DNA from: Nautilus pompilius
Lineage: Eukaryota; Mollusca; Cephalopoda; Nautilida; Nautilidae
Assembly (NCBI GenBank): GCA_018389105.1
Contig: JACATO010001443.1
Location: 124,001 to 188,000, forward strand
Reading direction: 5' to 3'
DNA length: 64,000 nucleotides
Shown: positions 40,580-50,569 of the stretch, piece by piece
Layout of the letters: each line of letters begins with the position of its first letter
Position numbering within the stretch: the first letter of the stretch is position 1
Notes under the pieces: model-generated
Told to the model about the DNA's origin: nothing
Seen by the model: only the letters and a program-made list of their open reading frames with translations
The model's database searches: none
Program-made: the position numbers and the translations under genes

Positions 40580-40763
40580 CTTTGGAGGTACAAAACAGGA
40601 AACGGAAACGGAAACGAATAACGTGTGTGTGTGTGTGTGTGTGTGTGGGGGGGGGACAACAGTAAAAAGCCCGCGCAAAAAAAACCGATGTTGTTTTTTT
40701 TTTTCTTTCCTTTAAATCCGTTTTGAAAATAAGGGACGGATTTTAGGGGGGCCTCGAGCCAAT
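40580..40763. promoter_or_regulatory. bidirectional promoter of TMEM143-like and GINS2
   Basis: Only 184 bp separate the minus-strand ATG (40579) from the plus-strand ATG (40764). The interval contains a GGAAAC motif repeated at 6-bp spacing (40598-40618), a (TG)n tract (40623-40647) followed by nine G residues, poly-T near 40693, and a CCAAT directly before the GINS2 start (about 40758-40763). No TATA box is evident. Head-to-head housekeeping genes sharing one promoter is a common animal arrangement; actual transcription starts are not visible here. Confidence 0.75.
40623..40655 (+). repeat. (TG)n followed by a G9 tract
   Basis: About 12 TG units run straight into nine G residues, inside the divergent promoter interval. 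Such tracts are length-variable and could alter spacing between the two start regions. Confidence 0.9.
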
Positions 40764-43419
40764 ATGATGTCATCTTCTGAAGTTGAGTTTCTGGCGGAAA
40801 AGGAAATTGTGCAATTTGAGCCGAATTTTACATACAGCCGAATTTACTTGATTGAAGTAAGTACCGCCAGCAACGGATAATCGATTATTGATTATTGATT
40901 ATTGTCCTCGCTGGTGACGGTGTGTGTGTGTGTGTGAATATACAGCTAGTCAGCGGTGAGAACAGTTGCTTTCGTTCCTGCTGTAAACCCGAGGGACCTG
41001 TCTAGCCTGATAGCACGTGTTCACTGCCACTCCCCCTTCCCCCCGGAGGGACGACTCTTTGTCCTCCATCCACCGACCCGCCCAACTGATGAAGAAGGAG
41101 AGCCACTTCATTCAGACTACATTATAGGAACCCCCCCCCCCATTCTACTCCTATGTTTAAATAACTGTTAATGTCTGCCATTTCAGGGCCACAGACTATA
41201 AGGGAATACAAGCTCCGGCTCTGTGATAGTAATGGAGTAGCCTTCCTTGTAGAATTATTAAAGTTGGTGCCCAATATACCTTGCATGCCTCTCTTCGGAT
41301 GACTGCGATCTTGAGTACTGGTTATTTATTTATTTTTTAACTTTTAAAGAGAGACATTGGCCCCTTTGAAGCAGGTTTTCCGACACCAGTACCTTTGTGG
41401 CTGGCAGTGAACCTGAAGCAGCGACGAAGAGGTCGCATTATAGCCCCCGAATGGATGGATGTTGGTAAGTCATTTTACTTTTTAAATTGAAATTAGGTAA
41501 AAAAGTAAAAAAAGAAGACCTCTTTACTGATTGTAATAGTATTCCTTTATTATACCAAATTTATTGCTCTAAAATGGTGTTTTCTTTTTCATTGCAGAAG
41601 AGCTGCAGCAAAAGAAACAAGAGGAGATGGACAGTAAACTTTTTGCTGAGATGCCCTGCAAACACTACATGGAGGTGGCGCAGATATTACTCAAATGGTC
41701 AGTGACTGAACACTGCCAGATTGTGTTCTTATGAAGAGCTAAAACATTCTTAAAAAAAAAAATTTTGTTTTTACATTTATTTGGGCAGCAGATGACTAAT
41801 AATAAATAGCATGCTGACCTGCTGTGGCTGAGGTGCCCATTACTCAGTCTGACAAACCATCTATACCATGTTCTCTTCTCACTTTACTGCCCATCAGTCT
41901 GGGTGCTCCTGTTTCCTGCCATAGTTAAACAAAGGTGGTTCCATTAACAAAATTGGTAGTTTGGGGATACATCTGTTAGCCTCCCCAGCAATTATAAAGG
42001 CACTCAGCAATCTTCGTGCTTGAAGATGCGGACAGACAGACTGATACAGTTGTTTAAAAAAGATTTCAGAGTGGCCACTTGACATCATAATCATTGGGAA
42101 CAAAATACATTGATGGATAGTGAAATCTAATGACAATGATCATAATACATACACTATTTGTGAATATTAAAAAGAAATACAATTTTTTTAGAATTGGAGG
42201 ATCAACACTTGTTAGATCTCTCAGAAAAATAACTGTCTTTACATTTTAGTACTAAATTTGAAATTGCAGCCTATTTATTGTGCCCACCTTCCTGCCTGGA
42301 AAAAATTGTCCATACATTTAGCATTGGACATGCCCTTCAAATGTTTTTGCATATTCATTCACACAGCAGACAGGCTAATCTAATAAATATTACAAATTTT
42401 TTGTTAAATGGATATCTTCAATGAAAAAAAAAAAAAGTAGCCTGTATTAAACATTCAGCATTTTTTAAATTAATTTTTTATTGATTTTGTATAGTGCTGC
42501 TGAGGATATTCCCAGAGCAGATGAAGTTCGAATGCTGATCAAGGACATATGGGATCTGCGGATTGCAAAGCTTCGGAGCAGTATTGATTCCTTTGTTAAG
42601 AGTGATGGTTCACATGCCATGGTGAGGTTCTCTTAAAGCAGATAAAAAATTTCTAAAATTAAGAAATTTAGCACTACAGCTTGCTCATACTCCCATATTT
42701 TGTGGTGCCTTTTCATTTTGAATGGAAAATTTTTTTACAAGGGAGACAATCAGGTTCTAGGAGGTATGGTTGGGGAAACATGATATGTGGATGCAATAGT
42801 ATGTCTTCAGCTATATTTACTACATAGTATTTCAAAAGAAAAAGTGCGCCGCTTAAAATCAACATTTTCAAAAGGCTGAGAAAACAGTAAAAAGTTTATT
42901 CCCCTGCGCAAACCATAATAGGTTCCTGACTCCTGAAAACTAAGCTTAGCTGAAAACTTCTTCATTGCATGAAATTAAGAATGAGGCTGTCAGTGACAGT
43001 AAAAATTCACATTTACCTAGTTTTATCACAAATCTGTAGACCATAACTAAAGCAACTTTGCTTTTGACTTAACAATCGTAGTCTCTAAACCGGTTGAATG
43101 CATACTGATTTTATATGTTATACATAAAAATTATTTCAATCTCTCAGCATTGTGTACATGTCTGTCACTTTGTAAATACATAGAAAGAGGATACAGTATA
43201 GATGTACAACTGAAGTTAAACTAAAACAAGGTTGTTTATAAACTTTATATTGTATATTCTGTTTTTTCTCCCTTTATTTTTCTGTAGATAAATCACCTGA
43301 CATTACTTGAGATCAATACAGTACGTCCAGTTCTAATCACAGCGATGGACCAGATATATCATCTCAGACATTCGTTATCAGGACCAGCAGACACAGCTAA
43401 TTCCCAAGATGACTGGTGA
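40764..43419 (+). CDS. GINS2: GINS2 / PSF2, DNA replication complex GINS subunit, complete
   Basis: Exons: 40764-40856, 41350-41464, 41598-41697, 42495-42621, 43288-43419 (stop TGA 43417-43419). All borders are GT-AG and phases match, giving 188 residues; human GINS2 is about 185. The N-terminus ([20 protein letters not shown]) is the GINS B-domain start. Then come [20 protein letters not shown] and IIAPEWMDV. The A-domain helices follow, with [20 protein letters not shown] and the C-terminal LTLLEIN. GINS (Sld5, Psf1-3) binds Cdc45 and MCM2-7 to form the CMG replicative helicase in the nucleus. Two adjacent ATGs exist (40764, 40767). The second would give an N-terminus one residue shorter, closer to the vertebrate form. 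A polyadenylation signal AATAAA is at 43946-43951. Confidence 0.96.
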
Positions 43420-44855
43420 AAGAAATGTCTGGAAAAATTTTTCTTCACTTTCTATCTCTCATTTTATACTGTCTTGTACAGCATAAGGGGTCTTCAAGGA
43501 TTTTGGACTGGTCCCCATCTTTTACAGAATTTGTTGGCAGCATTCTCTTTGATTTACAGCTCTTCATTGAACACCGCATTGTGGTGGAACAGAAACTTTC
43601 TTTAGTGTTCTCTTGGCAAGAATCTGCAGTCCCCAGTTACAATCTGTCTCGATGTAACTTCAAGTAGGGGAGCCCCTTCCAAACTAGCACATCAGAAGTC
43701 TGAAAGTCCTGGTGGTAACTCTTAAGGAAAAAAAAAGGATATTTTAAATGAAACTTACTTCCCATAGCAAGTACTATTCAAATTATTTGTCACCAAATTA
43801 GTTTAGAATTTTTTCTACTTGTATTTAAACATTAATATTTATAAACACATTCAGTTTAATCAGTTCTATTCGATTACTGTAAACAATTTTTTTTCTCCTA
43901 ATCTAGCCTGAGGCCTTTTGTTTTTTTGTATATAAATCTCATTAAAATAAAAACTATCAGTTATTTTTATTTATGTTTTTCTAGAGCTGAAATCTTTTAG
44001 AGATACTGAGAGATGCTGCATTTGAGGGTGGTGTCTAATCCGGTAGAATCTCCAGAAAGAATTTTCAAAAATGATACATTATTAAGAATGTGAACTGATG
44101 ACTAATCAAGAGCATGATGTCAGCACATGACATCATCAACTGTAACAGGCGTGAGAATCTGTGACGCCTGTCTATGGTTTAAGAGAAAGGGTAAAAACAT
44201 CTTTGGCAGAACCTCCTTTTATACTATTCTGTATTTTCAGATTATTTTAATTTTCTAAAAAGAAATTTAAAAAAATGATGATGATAATAATAATAACCAA
44301 TGGTAATTATCTCCCCCTGTTCTGCTCTGGTGTTGGTGGTAACTTTTCCTATTAACTTAGCTTCACTTACACCAGAGGAGAAAACATCTTTTACATAGCA
44401 TTCACCTGGATTTTCTTCCGACTGGTGGGTTATTTCCTACTGCTATTATTAGAGAATTTCAAATGACACCTGGCTGGAAATAGAAACACTGTAATCTGTC
44501 CGGCTCTTGTAGTAGTAGTAGTACAGCAATTCAAATGGATGGCGGATAACACAGGTGTCATTGTGGAGGAATTACCGAAAACAAAGGTGTTTCGGAAAGT
44601 CTGATCTTGCTGCAAGTATAAACTTGAAATAATCTGCTGAAGAAATAAGAAAAGGTTGTCTCTCGAATTTTGAAACACGAAACTGAATGGTCTGGCATCA
44701 GTAATTAGGGGATTTCGTTCGGTTTGTTTGTTATACCAGAGAGAGGCTCCCAACAGGTGAAGGGGGTCGTCGTCGAGGTTCATAACAAAACGATTCAACA
44801 AACCTCTGGCAGTCAATGTCATTTTATAATTAAGCTACTAGAAATACACGGGAGG
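43420..44855 (+). other. GINS2 3' UTR and intergenic spacer
   Basis: The 3' UTR of GINS2 probably runs to just past AATAAA at 43946-43951. The minus-strand open frame 44430-44822 (130 codons) has no recognisable family, no exon context and low-complexity stretches, so it is not called as a gene. No transposon was recognised. Confidence 0.55.
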
Positions 44856-45310
44856 GTATCGTATTCCCCGACTGGGATCCGTACAGGTGGATAACGATGT
44901 AGTTATCGTATTCCCTGACTGGGATCCGTACAGGTGGATAACGATGTAGTTATCGTATTCCCTGACTGGGATCCGTACAGGTGGATAACGATGTAGTTAT
45001 CGTATTCCCTAACTCGGATCCGTACAGGTGGATAACGATGTAGTTATCGTATTCCCTGACTGGGATCCGTACAGGTGGATAACGATGTAGTTATCGTATT
45101 CCCTGACTGGGATCCGTACAGGTGGATAACGATGTAGTTATCGTATTCCCTGACTGGGATCCGTACAGGTGGATAACGATGTAGTTATCGTATTCCCTGA
45201 CTGGGATCCGTACAGGTGGATAACGATGTAGTTATCGTATTCCCCGACTGGGATCCGTACAGGTGGATAACGATGTAGTTATCGTATTCCCCGACTGGGA
45301 TCCGTACAGG
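44856..45310. repeat. 47-bp minisatellite, about nine and a half copies
   Basis: GGGATCCGTACAGG recurs exactly every 47 bases from 44874 to 45297 (nine full periods, ten starts). Copies are nearly identical. Changes are CCCCGACT versus CCCTGACT, and one copy near 45009-45015 reads CCCTAACTCGG. Each unit contains GATAAC and GTTATC spaced by six bases, a potential small hairpin. The array ends 50 bp before the CpG-dense region that precedes the first TspO-like gene. Confidence 0.97.
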
Positions 45311-45349
45311 TTACACTGAGATGGGCCTGGGGGGAGGGGGGGTTGGAAT

Positions 45350-46100
45350 TCATGGCGCATTAAGTAGGCGAGTAATTTATTCTGGAATCACAAAGAAATT
45401 CCGTGAGATAATCTGCTGCTGTCGGGGGCAGCGCCATTATCTCGATCTTGGTGCGGGTTCAGACCAGCTGCAACACGCGGACAGACAAAAGCGCATTTTG
45501 AAGTAGACGAGTGGAGCCAGACCCTGCAGCGACCTGTTCGCCACCTTTATGCAAATGAGCCGGTTGCGGGGGGGGGGGGTGGGGTGGGATAAAGCGGCGA
45601 CCAATGAGTAATCGCAGCCGAGTCGTCTGCTCGGCGGCGGACAATCGCGCCACCTTCGCGCGAATGAGACTGGGCCTGCGCGAGCGAGCCAGCCAATCAG
45701 CGAGCGTCAAAACGGCAGCTGGGGCGCGCGCGGACGGCGTCGTCTGCTTCTGTCAGGCCAGCCGCCGCTGGGAACGAGGGCCCCCCCCCACCTCCCTAAC
45801 CTCAAGCCCTCGACCAATCAGAACCCAGAACAGCGGCAGCTGCGCGCCCTCGCTATTTATAGCCCTGGTTCCAGCAGTTCTTCAGCCCTGTCCCCTACAC
45901 TCCGCGTTTCCTTTATCCCCTCCCGGTTCCGCTGGCGGCGGCGGCGGCAGCAGCTGGAGCGGCGGCGGTTCTCTCCACAGCCGGTAAGTGCCCCATCCCC
46001 TCACCGCGCCCGCCATCGCTGTAATTTCGAAAAGATGGACCAACGGCTGAGCGCGAACGCTGCCCCCTGACCCCCGTGAGGAGGCGGCAGGTTATTGACA
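45350..46100 (+). promoter_or_regulatory. CpG-dense promoter with TATA and CCAAT boxes
   Basis: GC content and CpG density rise sharply compared with the flanks. From 5' to 3' there is an octamer-like ATGCAAAT (45549-45556), CCAAT motifs near 45601, 45692 and 45814, and a TATA-like CTATTTATAG (45853-45862). A consensus donor GTAAGT follows at 45984. This predicts transcription from about 45885-45895 and a non-coding first exon ending at 45983, spliced to the acceptor at 50548-50549 of the first TspO-like gene. The linkage to that gene is inferred from order and strand. Confidence 0.7.
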
Positions 46101-47425
46101 GCAGCAGCAACAACGACCCCCCCCGGCCAAACCCCGATCGTCGTGACTCTCTCTCTTAAACGCAGCGACAGATGCCCCCTCCCCCCCCCGGGACTCGTTT
46201 TTGTTGTTGTTGTTGTTTTCCTTCCAGTGGTGTCTAATTCCATCGCCCCCTCCCCCACCAGACACAGCTCACAGTCGGTCTCCCCCTTGTTCGTCCCCAC
46301 CCCCACCAGACAAACGGCTCACAGTCGGTCTCCCCCCTCCCCCACCCCCACCGGACAAACGGCTCACAGTCGGTCTCCCCCCTCCCCCCTTGCCTGTTTG
46401 CTGTTTACTTTTCGATGTCGACCGGTGTTGGAACCGCATCGGGTTAGAATCATCCCCTCAGCAGACAAAGGACGGACCCCCGCTCTCTGTCCGAACCACA
46501 GCCTGACGTTGATCTTCTGATGGTCGTCTGTTTTATGCAAAAACAGATAAACAACAACAACAACAACAACAACATTCCAAGATCATAATGGTTTTTGTTT
46601 GTTTTTAAAAGTCTTTGTGGGCTGGGATTTGCGGTTCGAATCGCTCTGTCGCCGCGGGGTTAAGTCAGGCTTGGGCCAGTCCGGTTATCGAGGGCTGCTT
46701 ATCTCTTAAGTGTCCCACCCGGAGCCGTCGATATTGGGGCTCACGGCACTTCTCCCCCCCCTCCAGCTTACTAAAGTAGATAAGGAGGGGCTATTATTAT
46801 TCCTTCCTCGCTTTCTCCCCCCCCCCTGCCTCTCTGCAGGCCCCCATCTCTCAGAAAGGCGATCAATCATGGAGACTTTTCCTTCCCAGCATCCGAATAT
46901 ACGAAGGAGGGTTCCGCGTATAGACCCCGGAACAGTAGTAGGCGGCGGCTGCTGTCAGACCCTAGGGTAGGTCTGCCGAGGAAAAGCTTGTCCAGAGACG
47001 GAACCCTTCCCGATGTACTAACGCTGTTCACTAACTACAACAACTGACTCCAGGGTGCCCTAGGAATTAACCCCCCCCCCCCACATCAAGCCAATGAATG
47101 TGCGATTTATTTTCCGGCAAACTGAAATAATTAAAAAAAAAAAATAGTCTGACTAAATTTGAAGGTGGGGAGGGGTCTAATCTGCACGGACCCCACCCTC
47201 CAACGTATACCACCCCCCCCCCAGTGGGAGAGTGAAAAGCATTGAGTTGTCATTTCTCCCCATCCATGAAAAAGCCCCGATCATGTGTGGTAATCCTCGT
47301 CCGGCCAACTTTGCTGGGGCCTTCTGTTGTCTGATCACCCAACAGGGTACAGAATTAGTTCAGGTTTTTAAATGTTCGGTTGTTGTTACCTTCTTCACCC
47401 GGAAGGAAAACATTTCTTTCTTTCT

Positions 47426-48528
47426 TTGTGTGTTGTGTGTTGTGTATGTGTGTCTGTCTGTGTGTGTGTTGTATGTCTGTCTGTGTGTGTGTGTGTGTTG
47501 TATTTTGGTGTGTGTGTGCACGTGTGTGTCTATCTGTATGTGTGTGTGTTGCACGTGTGTTTGTCTGTTTGTGTGTGTGTGTTTGTGTGTTGTGTTTGTA
47601 TGTTTGTGTGTGTGTGTGCACGTGTGTCTGTCTGTATGTGTGTGTGTGTGCACGTGGTTTGTCTGTTTGTGTGTGTGGTTTGTATGTTTGTGTGTGTGTT
47701 TGTATGTTTGTGTGTGTGTGTGCACGTGTGTTTGTATGTTTGTGTGTGTGTGTTTTTGTGTGTGTGTGTTTGTATGTTTGGTGTGTGTGTGCACGTGTGT
47801 TGTCTGTATGTGTGTGTGTGTAACGTGTGTTTGTCTGTTGTGTGTGTGTGTTTGTGTGTGTGTTTTTGTATGTTTGTGTGTGTGTGTGTGTCTGTCTGTA
47901 TGTGTGTGTGTGTGCACGTGTGTCTGTATGTTTGTGTGTGTTGTTTTTGTATGTGTGCAGTGTGTCTGTCTGTTGTATGTGTGTGTTTGTATGTTTGTGT
48001 GTGTGTGTGTGCACGTGTGTCTGTCTGTCTGTTTGTATGTGTGTGTTGTTTTTGTATGTGTGTGTGTGCACGTGTGTCTGTCTGTTTGTATGTGTGTGTT
48101 TGTGTGTGTGTTTTTGTATGTGTGTATGTGCACGTGTGTCTGTCTGTTTGTATGTGTGTGTTTGTATGTTTGTTTGTGTGTGTGTTTTTGTATGTGTGTG
48201 TGTGCACGTGTGTCTGTCTGCTTGTATGTGTGTGTTTGTGTGTGTGTTTTTGTATGTGTGTGTGTGCACGTGTGTCTGTCTGTTTGCACGTGTGTTGTCT
48301 GTTTGTCTGTGCACGTGTGTGTCTGTCTGTTGTGTGTGTGTGTGTGTGTCTGTCTGTTTGTGTGTGTGTTTGTCGTGTGTGTGCATGTGTGTCTGTCTGT
48401 TTGTATGTGTTGTGTTTGTCTGTCTGTTTGTGTGTGTTTATTCTGTCTGTTTGTATGTGTATCTGTGTTTGTCTGTCTGTTTGTGTGTGTGTGTGTCTTG
48501 TTTGTATGTTGACGTGTGTGTGTGTTTA
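47426..48528. repeat. 1.1 kb compound TG repeat with regularly embedded CACGTG
   Basis: Almost pure alternating TG/TCTG/TTTG sequence. A higher-order motif recurs: a GTGTGTGCACGTGTGT core followed by CTGTCTGTTTGTATG. The palindromic E-box CACGTG occurs at least a dozen times. All long open frames here (Cys/Val-rich on +, His/Thr-rich on -) result from lack of stop codons in the repeat and are not genes. Confidence 0.97.
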
Positions 48529-48935
48529 CCAGGTGAAAAAAAAAATAAAAACTGAATCAAGTAAACTATTGAGAATCTATAATGGCTAAAAGATATAATA
48601 TTTGAATGGAAATAAGTTTTAGGCTATGAATGCTTCAAGGAGAATGGCCAAACTTATCCATTATCTTGTTAATACATTAAGAAATGTTTCTTCTGCAGGC
48701 TAACTTCTCTTGGTGTTGGGTTTAGAGGCCATGCTGAGTAACAAGACTTACTTAGTGCATTGTTGTAAACTTCAGTGTGTGTGTGTGTGTGTGTTAATTG
48801 AGGATCCTCATCTGATCATATTTAGTTTATAAGGCAAATATCAGATTAATATTTTACCACATATCATCCATTTTGATAATTATAAATAATACTTGATTTT
48901 AAAAGAAAAAATTTTGCTTTTTTAGTCATGTTTTC

Positions 48936-48986
48936 TATTATTATTATTATTATATTATTATTATTATTATTATTATATTATATTAT
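48936..48986 (+). repeat. (TTA)n microsatellite
   Basis: A run of ATT/TTA units with two single-base interruptions in the putative first intron of the TspO-like gene. Confidence 0.9.
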
Positions 48987-50569
48987 TTTGTCCAGAAATG
49001 GCAAAGTTAGCCTTCAACCCACTAGTTCACAAATCTCTCCTTGCCTTGCCTACTGTCTTCCCCTCCAAGAAAAATGTAAAAGGAGGGCACTGGCTAATAC
49101 ATAAGTGGTGAATATAATGAGAACAAGAACAGAACACCACTCCTGGCTCTGTCAGCTTCCTCATGCTCTGCCAAGCACCAAGGATGGGTGTCCAATTACA
49201 TTGAAGAATGGATGTACTAGTTTTTTTTTTCTTATAAACAGTAGCCTTGGTCAGATACAGAATGACTCTATGTAGATTTGGATTTCATATAAAGCATGAA
49301 GCAAATAACTAAACAAAATGTATTTTTAGACATCTTCACTTATGACAGTTTCAGCAATAGTGTTTTTCATTTAAGTGAGTTGAGAAATTCAGTAGTCAAA
49401 TAAGATGCTGAAGTTTGAGTGTGCTGTACATGCTACTGACAATCCTTATTACTAGAATGCTTTTTCTTTTATGTGGTGATGCTAATTGTCACTTCATAAA
49501 TAGTTTTAACAAATTAAATTTATCTGTCTGTCCCGTTTGGATATATTCTTATAAACTATTCTGTATTTAAATTGCCCAAGGAGAGTCATGATCTGAAGAA
49601 AATTATGATGGCTACAGTTAAAACTTTTTCTCTTTGAAAGGAAGGAAGGAAGGAGAGTGAGTGTCAAATTTATAATAATTAAGCCTTTTGAACTGCTGAT
49701 GGAGCAGCTGGCTGAGTGCATAGTATACCAGCCTGAGTTAGGTCTGTTCTGTTGTAGGAGACTACTTGTTTTGTAGCACCAATAAATTGCAGGATTTTTC
49801 TTTTGTGCCAGTCTGTTGCTAGGGGTAGTCTGTCTGCTTTCCTGCCACAGCTAAACATAAGACTGTCCTTTTCCTGCTGTACTGCCTTAGTGCTAGATGT
49901 CACAAGAAACAAGAAGAATGGCAACATTTGTTAACAGTAACCATGGCATTACACAGCCTCATTGTGAAAGAATTACTGTTTGTTTTTTTTAAATGCCCAC
50001 CTAGTCTATGGGGGAGAATTTTGTAAAAAAAAAAAAAAAAAAACTGACATTTACCCACTTTTTAATCAAGTATGGGCTTCCTACAGCTTGCAAAACATTG
50101 GAAATGTGCATATTTCTTGGTTTGTGGGAGGAGAGTTACTCCATCAGGGTCAGTACTCACCCACTGTAGATATACAGGAATACTCCACAAAAGGTTAAGT
50201 GAATTACCTTACTGAAGAAGAATTTTTTGCAATACAAAGTTCAGATTTATTCAGCAGCACTTTATAATGTTCCCCAGTCTACTTTTTAAATTTGATGCAA
50301 GAAAAAAAAAAAAACGGAAATTTATGTATACAAATTTTAAATTGGTTAATAATATCACTAACAATTTCTACAGGTGGGTGACACATACCAATGTACACAT
50401 CTTAAATCAATTGCACCTTATTGCTAACTACAAATACAGTAAACATAATGCATAATTTTTGTACAAAAATATTTTAAAAATTCAGGATGAGCTATTTCAG
50501 CTTGCATTGTCAACAGTAAAAGAATTAACAGTTAAAATTCTTTTTTTAGGTTAATACATTAGAACAAAA

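Larger units (their letters stand above)
45984..50549 (+). other. putative intron 1 of the first TspO-like gene
   Basis: No coding exon is recognised. The first part is C-rich with many homopolymer runs, which produces spurious proline-rich frames on both strands at 46.0-46.5 kb. A 1.1 kb TG-rich repeat and a TTA repeat are listed separately. The region around 49690-49900 shares short similar stretches with 41800-41950 (CCTGCCAYAGYTAAACAWA), hinting at a shared dispersed repeat. Confidence 0.55.

Noticed and set aside
44430-44822. A 130-codon minus-strand open frame.
   Set aside because: No recognisable motif, no splice context, and Thr/Ser/Asn-rich low-complexity stretches; insufficient to call a gene.
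44856-45310. CRISPR-like array.
   Set aside because: The whole 47-bp unit repeats with no unique spacers, and the genome is clearly animal; it is a minisatellite.
46001-46520. Proline/serine-rich and alanine-rich open frames in the GC-rich region.
   Set aside because: They overlap on both strands and follow homopolymer C and G runs within a predicted promoter and intron; composition alone explains them.
47232-48589. Very long open frames on both strands (up to 426 codons), Cys/Val-rich on + and His/Thr-rich on -.
   Set aside because: They are the six-frame reading of a TG/CA repeat that lacks stop codons; there is no start context, domain or splice structure.
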